From contig NZ_JTLD01000048.1 of assembly GCF_000798815.1 (NCBI RefSeq), positions 1 through 48,641 on the forward strand: 48,641 nt of DNA. The letters run 5' to 3'. Made by a program: the position numbers and the translations under genes. This document shows positions 22,991 to 32,048 of this stretch, piece after piece. Origin of the DNA: Alistipes sp. ZOR0009 (GTDB lineage Bacteria > Bacteroidota > Bacteroidia > Bacteroidales > ZOR0009). The notes under the pieces were generated by a model. It saw nothing but the letters and a program-made list of their open reading frames with translations, ran no database searches and was not told the origin of the DNA. Positions within the stretch are counted from its first letter, which is position 1. Each line of letters opens with the position of its first letter.

Positions 22991-24211
22991 ATGCGAATAC
23001 TACATACGTCGGATTGGCACTTAGGTAAGCGGCTCGATGATTTTTCGAGGTTGCCAGAGCAGGTTGAGGTGCTCGATGAAATTATCCACATTGCAAATGA
23101 GCATAATGTTGATGCAGTGCTTATTGCTGGCGATCTGTTCGATACTTTTAACCCATCTACGGAAGCTGTAGAGTTATTTTATAGGAGCCTGAAAAAATTA
23201 ACCAACGATGGTAAAAGGCCAGTGATTGCCATTGCAGGTAATCACGATTCTCCGGATAGAATAGAGTCTCCCGACCCGCTTGCAAGGGAGTGTGGAATTA
23301 TTTTCGTTGGCTACCCTAATACGGTAGTACCTCCATTTAGACTTGATTCTGGATTCGAGGTGCTACATGCATCGGAAGGTTTTTTGGAGGTCAGGTTGCC
23401 CCGATGTAATGTTCCGTTGCGTATTTTGCATACGTCCTATGCCAATGAGTTTAGAATGAAAACCTTCTTGGGTTCGGAAAATAATGAGCAGGAGCTACGT
23501 ATGCTACTGGCAAACCGATGGCAGGAGCAGGTGCTGCAGTATTGCGACGCAAACGGATGCAACTTGCTGGTAAGCCATCTTTTTTTTATTAAAGAGGGAG
23601 CGGATATTCCCGATGAGCCTGATGATGAAAAGCCTATTTTGCATGTTGGAGGAGCGCAGGCTATTTATTCGGGAAATGTACCCAATGGATTGCAGTATGT
23701 GGCTCTTGGGCATTTGCATCGAAAACAGACTATTGATGTGCAGCCTTGTCCTATTATTTATTCGGGAAGTCCCTTATCATACTCGTTTGCAGAAACCAAT
23801 CAACAAAAATATGTGATGCTGATCGACTTGGAGCCTGGTCAAGAAGCTGCTATTACCGAGATCCCTTTATCAAAAGGAAGGCGCCTGCTACGTTATCGGG
23901 CAGAAGGTGTAGACAAGGCGGTAGAGTGGCTCGCTGCAAATAAGGATGCCTTAGTGGAGGTAACGTTAGTTTCTGACACCTACATTACTGCACAAGAGCG
24001 CAAACTGCTTAATGAGGTTCATCCAAATATTATAAATATTTATCCAGAGGTAACTATTGCAGCTCAAAATAGGAAGGATGAGGGGCAGGTGGATTTGACA
24101 AAAAATCCAGAGGCGCTATTTCGCGATTACTTTATGCATGCAAAAGGGCAGGAGCCTAGTGAGTCGCTAATGATGTTATTTCGAGAAATTTTGGCAGAGG
24201 AGGAAGAATGA
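22991..24211 (+). CDS. sbcD: Exonuclease SbcCD subunit D (Mre11 homologue)
   Basis: A 406-aa nuclease subunit that cuts hairpins and protein-blocked DNA ends together with SbcC. Mn-binding phosphoesterase motifs are in order: TSDWHLGK at the very N-terminus (Asp8, His10), AGDLFD, GNHDSP, LLVSHLFF and ALGHLHRK. The start is set at ATG 22991 because the family begins MRILHTSDWH; the frame is open 84 nt further upstream. The stop overlaps the sbcC start by 4 nt (ATGA), so the two are translationally coupled. Confidence 0.97.
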   Translation: MRILHTSDWHLGKRLDDFSRLPEQVEVLDEIIHIANEHNVDAVLIAGDLFDTFNPSTEAVELFYRSLKKLTNDGKRPVIAIAGNHDSPDRIESPDPLARECGIIFVGYPNTVVPPFRLDSGFEVLHASEGFLEVRLPRCNVPLRILHTSYANEFRMKTFLGSENNEQELRMLLANRWQEQVLQYCDANGCNLLVSHLFFIKEGADIPDEPDDEKPILHVGGAQAIYSGNVPNGLQYVALGHLHRKQTIDVQPCPIIYSGSPLSYSFAETNQQKYVMLIDLEPGQEAAITEIPLSKGRRLLRYRAEGVDKAVEWLAANKDALVEVTLVSDTYITAQERKLLNEVHPNIINIYPEVTIAAQNRKDEGQVDLTKNPEALFRDYFMHAKGQEPSESLMMLFREILAEEEE

Positions 24212-27200
24212 TACCAATTCGATTAACTATAGAGGGATTGTACTCCTATCAAAAGAGGCAAATCATCGATTTTGAACGATTAACACAGGCTCATCTGTTT
24301 GGTATATTCGGGCAGGTCGGTAGCGGAAAGTCTTCGGTGCTAGAGGCTATTAGCTTTGCTATCTATGGCGAAACGGAGCGGTTAAATACTCGCGATAGCC
24401 GAGGGTATAACATGATGAACCTTAAATCGGATAACCTGCTTATTGAGTTTGTTTTTGAGTCGGGGATAAGCCATAGGCGATACTTGGCTACAGCAACAGC
24501 AAGGCGTAACTCTAAGCGTTTTGAGGATGTAGGAACGATAGAGCGCAAGGCATTTGTGGATAGCGGCGGGAGATGGCTTCCTGTAGAGTTGGCTGTGCTA
24601 GAAGAGGCAGTTGGTTTAAGTTACGCCAACTTTAAGCGTACGATTATTATTCCTCAGGGAAAGTTTAAAGACTTTTTGGAACTAGGCGCTACCGATCGTA
24701 CTAAAATGATGAAGGAACTTTTTGGCTTAGAAAAGTACGATTTAGCCGACAAGGCTGCTCGTTTGTCTAAAGCTAACGATTTAAGAAAGGAAAACATAGA
24801 GGGGCAGCTGTTACAGCTTGGTGAGATCTCAGCCGAAAAAGTTGCTGAACAAAAATTGCTGATAGAAGCAAAGCGGCTTGAACTGGCTCGAGCCGTTGAG
24901 AAGTTTGAGGAGGCGCAGAAGCAAGAGGCTACAATGGCTATGCTTAAAGATCTTTTTGAGCAACAGCTTGAGGTTCAAAAGGCATATGCTGTATGTTTGG
25001 CGCAAGGTGCTGGGATGCAACAGTTGGAACAGCAGTTAAAGCATTACGAATCTTGCCTTATCCATTTTAAGGGGGATCTGGAGTCGCAGCAAAAGTTTAA
25101 AATTTCGATACGTTCTCTATCTGAGCAGCTAGAGGCTGATAAAGCCCAGAAACAGGCGCTACAGGCCGAATTGAAGGCTAAGGAGGTGGAGATAGAGTTG
25201 CTGAAGGTAAAAAATGAAGGGAGAGATAGCCTGCTAAAGGAGGCCGACGATTTGGAAAAGAGAATTCAGATCGCTCAGCTTACGACCGATCTTCTGAATC
25301 TCAGAGCCCGTTTAGAAAAGGGCGAAAAGATGGTAGCCAATAATGTGGCGAAGGTGGAGCTGCACCAAAAAGCAATTGCAGATGTTTCGGAAAGAGTAAA
25401 ACAGCATAGAGGGCAGCTTCCAGATCGGAATGTTTTGGCTTTAGCCAGTGCTTGGCATACAAAAAACGACTTGCTGCTTAAACAGCAGGAGGTTCTTCAA
25501 AAAGAAATGGCTAATATTTTGGAGGAGTCGAAGACGGTTGCTTCTTCAGTAAGGTCAATACTAGAAAAAGACGTCTTAAAGGGATATTCGGGGGATGAAA
25601 GTTTCTCCTCCATCCGTTTGTGGATTGCCAATATCATCAGCCGTGAAAAAGAGTCCAGAAATAATCTAAAGGAACAGCTGCGGCAACTTGAGGTTCATGC
25701 TAAGCTAAAAGAGTACGCTGCGTCTCTCATACAGGGTGAACCATGTCCGCTTTGTGGCTCAACGGAACATCCTTCAATTATCAGCATAAACAATGTAGAT
25801 TATGAGTTGCAGCAGGCGCAGGCGACCGAGCAATTACAGGAGGAACGTTTAAGCCAGATCCAGAAGGCCGAGTTGCTACTTGTGGCTGTAGAGCAGCAGC
25901 TGCTGGCTGTAAGCCGACGCTCGCAGGAACTTGCTGCAAATGAGTTGGAGTTAAAAAAGATGCTGCTTGAGCACCAACGCGAGTTTAAATGGGATGATTA
26001 TAGGCAGTTAGAAGCATTGAATTCAGCACAGCAACTTGTTTTACAACTTGATAAGCAGGTCGAGGAGCAGGAACTCAGGCGAGATGTCGAAGATAAGTTG
26101 CTTAAAAAGGCACTTGAAGATGGAACTACTTTTCGTAATCTGTTAGAGACAATTAGGCGGGAGCATTCCGAAAAGGAGTCGGCCAAGCAAACACTACTTA
26201 GTCAGCTTACCAACAGGGAAGTTCCTACGGCTGATAATGTGGATACGTTGAAAAAACAAGCAGTAGCAATTAGAATGGAGGTAGCGCAAACCTCCAAACT
26301 TCTCGAAGAGGCCCTTGCGCTTATTGCAAAGCAGCAACAGGAGTTAGGGAATATCGATGGTAGAATACATGCTAATGGAGTGATGCTCCAAAAGGAACAG
26401 GAGATGGCGGAAACATTGGCCAAACAAATAGCCGATAAGCTGGAGGCTATGGGATATGCTTCGGTAGATGAGGTAGCTGCTATTCTTTCTCTCCCTATGG
26501 ATGTAGAACATGAACGTAGACGTATTGAAACCTACCGCAAGGAACTCCAAACGCTTTCTGATCGAATTACACAGCTGGCCAGCGAAATAGGCGATCGTAG
26601 CTACAATGCTCAGGAGCATTTACAGTTGGTACAGGTGCTTGCAGCAATCAAAGTTTCCATTACAGAGTTTAATCAGGAGATTGGGCGTATAGGAAGCCGC
26701 ATTGAACAGATTGAGCGTTCGCTGGCTGCGCAAAAGCAGCTGGTCGCCGATTTGAATATCGTAAAGGTAAGAGGAGAGGAGTTGACGCTTCTTAAGAACC
26801 TTTTTTATCGCAGCGGCTTTGTCAATTTTATTAGCACAACCTACCTACAAAACCTATGTGCGGCAGCTAACGATCGTTTCTATAGAATGACGCGCCAACG
26901 GTTGAGCTTAGAGCTCAATGACGATAACAACTTTCAGGTTCGTGATTACATGAATGGGGGCAGAACTCGCAACGTTAAAACGCTATCGGGGGGGCAAACC
27001 TTCCAAGCATCGTTGGCGTTAGCATTGGCGCTATCCGACAACATACAAAAGATGCAGAGTGCCGATCAAAATTTCTTCTTTCTCGACGAAGGTTTTGGTA
27101 CGCTCGACAAGGACTCGCTCGGGGTTGTTTTCGATACGCTGAAATCTTTGCGTAAAGAGAATCGTATTGTTGGCGTAATTTCGCATGTCGATGAAATGCA

Positions 27201-27276
27201 GCAGGAGATAGAAACCTACCTAAAGGTGGTAAACCACGAAGAAAGCGGTAGCCTGGTGCAGGCTAGCTGGGAGTAG
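24208..27276 (+). CDS. sbcC: Exonuclease SbcCD subunit C (Rad50-like SMC ATPase)
   Basis: A 1022-aa SMC-type ATPase. Walker A GQVGSGKSS is at 35-43. Two long coiled coils flank a zinc hook Cys513-Pro-Leu-Cys516 at exactly mid-length, the ABC signature LSGGQ is at 926-930, and Walker B FFFLDEGFG has Asp960 and Glu961. All elements needed for ATP-driven gating of the SbcD nuclease are present. It functions in double-strand-break processing and removal of long palindromes, relevant to the many strong hairpins in this window. It is the second gene of a two-gene operon with a clear terminator. Confidence 0.97.
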   Translation: MIPIRLTIEGLYSYQKRQIIDFERLTQAHLFGIFGQVGSGKSSVLEAISFAIYGETERLNTRDSRGYNMMNLKSDNLLIEFVFESGISHRRYLATATARRNSKRFEDVGTIERKAFVDSGGRWLPVELAVLEEAVGLSYANFKRTIIIPQGKFKDFLELGATDRTKMMKELFGLEKYDLADKAARLSKANDLRKENIEGQLLQLGEISAEKVAEQKLLIEAKRLELARAVEKFEEAQKQEATMAMLKDLFEQQLEVQKAYAVCLAQGAGMQQLEQQLKHYESCLIHFKGDLESQQKFKISIRSLSEQLEADKAQKQALQAELKAKEVEIELLKVKNEGRDSLLKEADDLEKRIQIAQLTTDLLNLRARLEKGEKMVANNVAKVELHQKAIADVSERVKQHRGQLPDRNVLALASAWHTKNDLLLKQQEVLQKEMANILEESKTVASSVRSILEKDVLKGYSGDESFSSIRLWIANIISREKESRNNLKEQLRQLEVHAKLKEYAASLIQGEPCPLCGSTEHPSIISINNVDYELQQAQATEQLQEERLSQIQKAELLLVAVEQQLLAVSRRSQELAANELELKKMLLEHQREFKWDDYRQLEALNSAQQLVLQLDKQVEEQELRRDVEDKLLKKALEDGTTFRNLLETIRREHSEKESAKQTLLSQLTNREVPTADNVDTLKKQAVAIRMEVAQTSKLLEEALALIAKQQQELGNIDGRIHANGVMLQKEQEMAETLAKQIADKLEAMGYASVDEVAAILSLPMDVEHERRRIETYRKELQTLSDRITQLASEIGDRSYNAQEHLQLVQVLAAIKVSITEFNQEIGRIGSRIEQIERSLAAQKQLVADLNIVKVRGEELTLLKNLFYRSGFVNFISTTYLQNLCAAANDRFYRMTRQRLSLELNDDNNFQVRDYMNGGRTRNVKTLSGGQTFQASLALALALSDNIQKMQSADQNFFFLDEGFGTLDKDSLGVVFDTLKSLRKENRIVGVISHVDEMQQEIETYLKVVNHEESGSLVQASWE

Positions 27277-27328
27277 CATTCTCTAACAAAAATTTTATTA
27301 CTTAGGATTTACTACCACTATAAAAGTT

Positions 27329-27357
27329 GAAAGGCACCTTGGGGGAAGGTGCCTTTC
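27329..27357. terminator. Hairpin between sbcC and the convergent susD
   Basis: GAAAGGCACCTT (27329-27340) pairs exactly with AAGGTGCCTTTC (27346-27357) around a G5 loop. Flanking T tracts are short. Confidence 0.78.
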
Positions 27358-27373
27358 GTGTGTGTGTGAATAA

Positions 27374-28696
27374 TTACTCTGCCAGATTTGGGTTATTTGT
27401 GACAGCATCTTTAGGGATTCTCACGATATAGCGAGGATCATTCTCTTCTAATGTATAGGTAACCCCTTTGTATTCTTTTATAAGCTTTGGTTTTCCGTTG
27501 CGCTTTAGGTCAAACCAGCGGAATCCTTGGAATGCTAATTCACGAGCACGCTCATCAAACACAGCTTGGATGAAAGCAGATTTGTCCATTGCATTGATTT
27601 CAGCGGCACGTTGAGTGTAGTAATCTGGTTTCAACCTGTTTTTTAGAAGTTCTTTTAGTGCCGCTTTAGCATCATCAAGATTTCCATTACTGCGAGCTAT
27701 TGACTCTGCTTTGATTAGGTAGAATTCTGAGGTGCGCATGCTAACCTTGTTTTCTACCGAAGAACCTCCCAGTTTAATTTTGTATATTCCATTTGAAAGG
27801 GTGTAATATGCTTTTATTCTTAAATCGTTGTCAAGGTTATACAATCCAAGAAGTTTAGGTGATACCGCCAAATCATAAGGGAATTTAAATGTATTTTCAA
27901 AAGCAAGTACATTTTCCACTGATTTATACTTGTACGGCATTATTGCAGTAGAACTGTTTAAATCTTCGAGTTTGCTGTTTAAGTCTAATGCCTTTTGTGC
28001 ATACTCTTTTGCTTTTTCGTAGTTTCCCATAGAAAGGTACACCCTTGCAGCAAACCCGAAGGCTGATACTTTTGAGAAGCGGAAGTTTTCACCTTTTTCA
28101 AATTCGTTGATATTTAAAAGTTTAATTCCATCTTCAATATCATTGACTACTTGATCGTACACTTCTTTTAGGGTGTTGCGTTTTGGAAACTTGTTGACAT
28201 CAATAGCTGTAGATATTTCGATTGGAATTCCTTTTTGTGTTGCAGGATCAGCAGCGCCATACTGGTTTGCATACAGGTTTGCCAGATTGAAATGCATATA
28301 GGCTCTCATAATGAAAGCTTCACCAACAAGTTGCTCTATTGCCTCTTTTGTACCATTCTTGATGTCGTTTCTGTTTTTTATGACATGATTTGCATAAAAA
28401 ATGGATTTGTACAATTCAACCCAAGGGGTTGCTTGGGTACTTTGATCTGGAGATTTTGTATTCCAGATGTAAATATCCTTGTAGTATATATTCGTCGAAG
28501 TAAACGATGCCTCATCGCTTAATAGAGCGGAGTAAGATCTGTCGTATTGAGTCGAATAGCCTCCGCTTAAAAGCGCTTTGTATTCTGAATAGGTAGTCGG
28601 AATCGCTTTTCCTACGGGTTTTATATCTAAAAAACTTTCACAAGCAATACATTGAATGGTGATGATTGCAAGTAGTATGATGTTCCTTAACTTCAT
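27374..28696 (-). CDS. SusD/RagB family nutrient-binding outer-membrane lipoprotein
   Basis: A 440-aa surface lipoprotein (lipid Cys19 in CIACESF) that caps a SusC-type channel and captures substrate. The SusD-like N-terminal domain begins with the usual FLDIKPVGKAIPTTYSEYKA, TPR-like helices follow (FNLANLYANQYG, KAKEYAQKALDLN), and the C-terminal RagB signature FDERARELAFQGFRWFDLKR is intact. It is third in the minus-strand operon metalloprotease-SusC-SusD, 11 nt after SusC. The coding sequence is AT-rich compared with flanking genes. Confidence 0.95.
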   Translation of the reverse strand: MKLRNIILLAIITIQCIACESFLDIKPVGKAIPTTYSEYKALLSGGYSTQYDRSYSALLSDEASFTSTNIYYKDIYIWNTKSPDQSTQATPWVELYKSIFYANHVIKNRNDIKNGTKEAIEQLVGEAFIMRAYMHFNLANLYANQYGAADPATQKGIPIEISTAIDVNKFPKRNTLKEVYDQVVNDIEDGIKLLNINEFEKGENFRFSKVSAFGFAARVYLSMGNYEKAKEYAQKALDLNSKLEDLNSSTAIMPYKYKSVENVLAFENTFKFPYDLAVSPKLLGLYNLDNDLRIKAYYTLSNGIYKIKLGGSSVENKVSMRTSEFYLIKAESIARSNGNLDDAKAALKELLKNRLKPDYYTQRAAEINAMDKSAFIQAVFDERARELAFQGFRWFDLKRNGKPKLIKEYKGVTYTLEENDPRYIVRIPKDAVTNNPNLAE

Positions 28697-28707
28697 TTTT
28701 CTGCTTA

Positions 28708-31700
28708 TTAAAAGTTTACATTAACACCAAAACTAATGGAGCGAGGTATGGGTTGGGAATAAATGTTTCCATAAGTTTCAGGATCAAAGAAGCCGTTGTA
28801 ATTTGTACCAAAAACAAACGGATTTCTGCATTCAAGATTGAATCTAACCTTTTCTACACGTATTTTCTTTACGATAGATGCAGGCAAATCATAACTTAGG
28901 CGAATATTGCTAACGCGTAGGTAGCTTACCTCTTTGTACCAAATATCTAGTTTGCTAAATATCGTGCTCATATAGTTTGCCTCTACAGCACGGCTTCCTC
29001 CGTAGCTGTTGGCCTCAATAATCGCAGGGTATTTTCCGTTCTTGTTATTTTCTGACCAGATATCGTAAATTTTGGTAGAGGTGTTGATTCCTCGATCATA
29101 TTCCGACATGCTGTAAAATGGAGTCTCCTGAATAAGTTGTTTTATATTAAAATTCATGGAGATGTAAAGAGAAAGACCTTTGTATGAAAAGTTATTCGTT
29201 ATACCACCACTTAGTTTAGGGTCTTTATCTCCCAAATAGCTGTACATATCGCGCTGTTCCTTTTCTGAAAGAGAAGGGTAGGACCAACCACCAATATCGT
29301 ACAGTTGAAACGCATCCATTATTGATACCTTTTTGCCATCTTTCCATAGCAAAGGATAGCCTTGATCATCTAATCCTGCTGTTTTATAGCCAAATACTCC
29401 ATTTACAGGGTGTCCTTGGATAGACGGAGTTATGTCATTTACTTTAATCTGAAACTTATCAACATTGTTGATATTCTTTGAGATGTTGAAATTAGTAGTC
29501 CAAGAGAAGTTTGACTTTTGAATGTTTTTGGTTGTTAAACTTATCTCAAAGCCTTTGTTGGTTACCTGTGCCCAGTTTTGGTTAGAATAGTCAAACCCTG
29601 TTTCAAGGGGAAGTGAACGTAGTCCTATTAAATCGCTTGATACTCTATGGTATAGATCGATTCCAACTAAAATGCGGTTTCTTAAGAAACCAAGGTCTAA
29701 ACCTCCATTCCAAGTTGCGGTTTTTTCCCATCTTAAGAATTCGTTTGGAGCATTCTCAACATTCAAGTATGTCACTCGATTGCCTGGTAGGATGGTTGTA
29801 GTACCGTATTTTCCGATAACAAAAGGGGAAGTGCTTTTATCAATATTACCTTGAAGTCCATAAGATAGACGAGCCTTAAGGGTGGTTATCCATGGAGTGT
29901 TTTTCATAAATTCTTCTTGTGTTACATTCCATGTTCCACCAGCCGACCAAAGGGGAAGATATTTATATTTGGGGTCTACACCATATAAGTCAGATCCGTC
30001 GTATCTGATGCTACCAAATAGAGTGTATCGTCTATTGTACGTGTACGATAGTGTTGAGAAAAAAGAAACAAAGGCATTTTCTACTTTTGTTTTGGAATGA
30101 GGATTAAAAATGGATGTAGGACCGATCTCGTATGTACTAGGAAAAATAGACGGATTGGTTTCCAGTGTTTGAGGATTGTATTCGAGCCCTAAGGTTTTTA
30201 ACCTATTATTGTAAGTCCTTCTTAGCTCATTTCCTAACATGAAGTCAACTTCATGTAAGTCCCCGAGCTGCTTGTTCATCTCGAGCATATTCTTCCAGTT
30301 CCATTGATTAGAACGCTCGTTTAACGTTTCGATAACGCCTCCTTTTTTTATGTAATGAAGGGTCTCTCCTGTATTTGGATCACTATAATATGATGCATTT
30401 TTATAGTATCTGGCTTGATAAGAGTTTTCTAGACCAATTTTCTCTGTATTGGCTAGGTCGTATTGCATTCCGAATTGAGAGGTTAGCCTAATGTCTTTTA
30501 ATATTTCCCATCTTGCATCAAAAATGGTATTAAGGCTTTGTGCCTTCATTGTATTTGATGTATTTTCCCTATCCTCTATGATGTTGAAAGGAATAATGTT
30601 GTCATTAACGGGATTTATATTTGGATCATAAACATAGTTCCCTTTCGAATCGTAGATTCCTAAATAGGGGTTGGCTATTCTAGCATACCTCGAAGGTGTT
30701 GCCGAATTTCCAATTCCAGATAGGTAGGAGTTTTGCTCTTTCTGTGAGGTGTAAATTGAAACTCCAACATTAAATTTTTCTGTTAAGTTGTAGTCTGTTT
30801 TCAGTGTTAAGTTAAATCGATTAAGACCCGTTCCTTTTGTTGATCCTTTTTCATCAAAATAACCTGCAGAAAAGTAGTAGTTTGCCTTTTCATTACCACC
30901 AGAGATGCTTAAGCTGTAGTCTTGGTTAACGGCTTGTCTGTATATTTCTTTTCCCCAATCTGTGTTAACTTTTCTGAGATCATTAATCATCTGTTGAGTT
31001 GTTGCTGATAGCCCGCTAAAACCATTTTGCTGGTAAGCGGCAAGCTCTCCTGTTTTTTCTAATATTTGGGCAACACTCCCAACATTTGAACGGTAGGTTA
31101 GGTCTGTTCTTTTTGCAAGATCAAGCTCCCAGTTTACTTTTTGATCTGTATTGAGTAGGTTTAATTTGTCAAAATCAGGACGCATGGTAACAGAAAGGTT
31201 TGTATTTAGATTGATATCTAATTTTCCTCTTTTACCCTTTTTGGTTGTGATGACAATAACCCCATTGGCTGCACGGGTTCCATAAATAGCTGTTGCAGCA
31301 GCATCTTTTAAGATAGTAATATCTGCAATATCATTGGGATTTAAACCTGCAATAGATGAGTTGAATAAATCTCCGATATTTTGTTCTTTCAAATTAGGCA
31401 TGGTTCCTTCTAGAGGCATGCCATCCAATACCCACAAGGGGTCTTGATTTCCTTCAAGAGACGCAGTACCCCTGATTCTAATTTTAGAAGGGGCTCCAGG
31501 TGCACCTGAAACATTGGATATTTGAACACCAGCTACTTGTCCCATCAGCATTTGGTCTACGCTGGCAACACCAGCCTGCTTAAAGTCTTTAGCTTCTATT
31601 TTGGCTACCGACGAGGTGTTTTTGCGTTGCTTGATGTTTTGGTATCCTGTAACCACCACCTCGTCGATTGCGGTGTTGGCTTCAGCGAGCTTGATTTCTA

Positions 31701-32034
31701 TAAAGTCCTTTCCATCGACGCTTACCTTCTGGGTTTCGAAGCTGATAAAGCTGCAGGTTAGCACCTTTACATTCTTGGGAATGGTTATCGAAAAGTTTCC
31801 GTTAACATCCGAAACGGTACCTAAACCATAGTTGGTGATAACTCCTTTTTGATCAGACTCTGCTCCAATGGTTTGATCTATAAAAATTGATGCGCCAGGC
31901 AGCGGCTTCCCGTCGGTGCTGCTCAGTACTTTCCCTTTTACTACTCGGGTACCTTGGGCAAAAATTGCCGAAGGTACGGTTGCAAGTAGTAAAACTAGGA
32001 ACAACAGCTTTGTTTGTAATCGTAGTTTTCTCAT
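28708..32034 (-). CDS. SusC/RagA family TonB-dependent outer-membrane transporter
   Basis: An 1108-aa TonB-dependent channel. After the signal peptide (ending SAIFA|Q) comes a carboxypeptidase-regulatory-like beta domain (about 32-125, GKVLSSTDGKPLPGASIFID). Then come the SusC-type TonB box region DEVVVTGYQ, a plug domain (MGQVAGVQISNVSG, IRIRGTASLEG, AATAIYGTRAANGVIVITTK) and a long barrel ending in SFGVNVNF. The N-terminal domain carries an insertion (IGAESDQKGVITNYGLG) between two usual strands. With SusD it should import a large ligand; the metalloprotease upstream suggests protein or peptide rather than glycan. Confidence 0.96.
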   Translation of the reverse strand: MRKLRLQTKLLFLVLLLATVPSAIFAQGTRVVKGKVLSSTDGKPLPGASIFIDQTIGAESDQKGVITNYGLGTVSDVNGNFSITIPKNVKVLTCSFISFETQKVSVDGKDFIEIKLAEANTAIDEVVVTGYQNIKQRKNTSSVAKIEAKDFKQAGVASVDQMLMGQVAGVQISNVSGAPGAPSKIRIRGTASLEGNQDPLWVLDGMPLEGTMPNLKEQNIGDLFNSSIAGLNPNDIADITILKDAAATAIYGTRAANGVIVITTKKGKRGKLDINLNTNLSVTMRPDFDKLNLLNTDQKVNWELDLAKRTDLTYRSNVGSVAQILEKTGELAAYQQNGFSGLSATTQQMINDLRKVNTDWGKEIYRQAVNQDYSLSISGGNEKANYYFSAGYFDEKGSTKGTGLNRFNLTLKTDYNLTEKFNVGVSIYTSQKEQNSYLSGIGNSATPSRYARIANPYLGIYDSKGNYVYDPNINPVNDNIIPFNIIEDRENTSNTMKAQSLNTIFDARWEILKDIRLTSQFGMQYDLANTEKIGLENSYQARYYKNASYYSDPNTGETLHYIKKGGVIETLNERSNQWNWKNMLEMNKQLGDLHEVDFMLGNELRRTYNNRLKTLGLEYNPQTLETNPSIFPSTYEIGPTSIFNPHSKTKVENAFVSFFSTLSYTYNRRYTLFGSIRYDGSDLYGVDPKYKYLPLWSAGGTWNVTQEEFMKNTPWITTLKARLSYGLQGNIDKSTSPFVIGKYGTTTILPGNRVTYLNVENAPNEFLRWEKTATWNGGLDLGFLRNRILVGIDLYHRVSSDLIGLRSLPLETGFDYSNQNWAQVTNKGFEISLTTKNIQKSNFSWTTNFNISKNINNVDKFQIKVNDITPSIQGHPVNGVFGYKTAGLDDQGYPLLWKDGKKVSIMDAFQLYDIGGWSYPSLSEKEQRDMYSYLGDKDPKLSGGITNNFSYKGLSLYISMNFNIKQLIQETPFYSMSEYDRGINTSTKIYDIWSENNKNGKYPAIIEANSYGGSRAVEANYMSTIFSKLDIWYKEVSYLRVSNIRLSYDLPASIVKKIRVEKVRFNLECRNPFVFGTNYNGFFDPETYGNIYSQPIPRSISFGVNVNF

Positions 32035-32048
32035 AATAAAAATTTGTT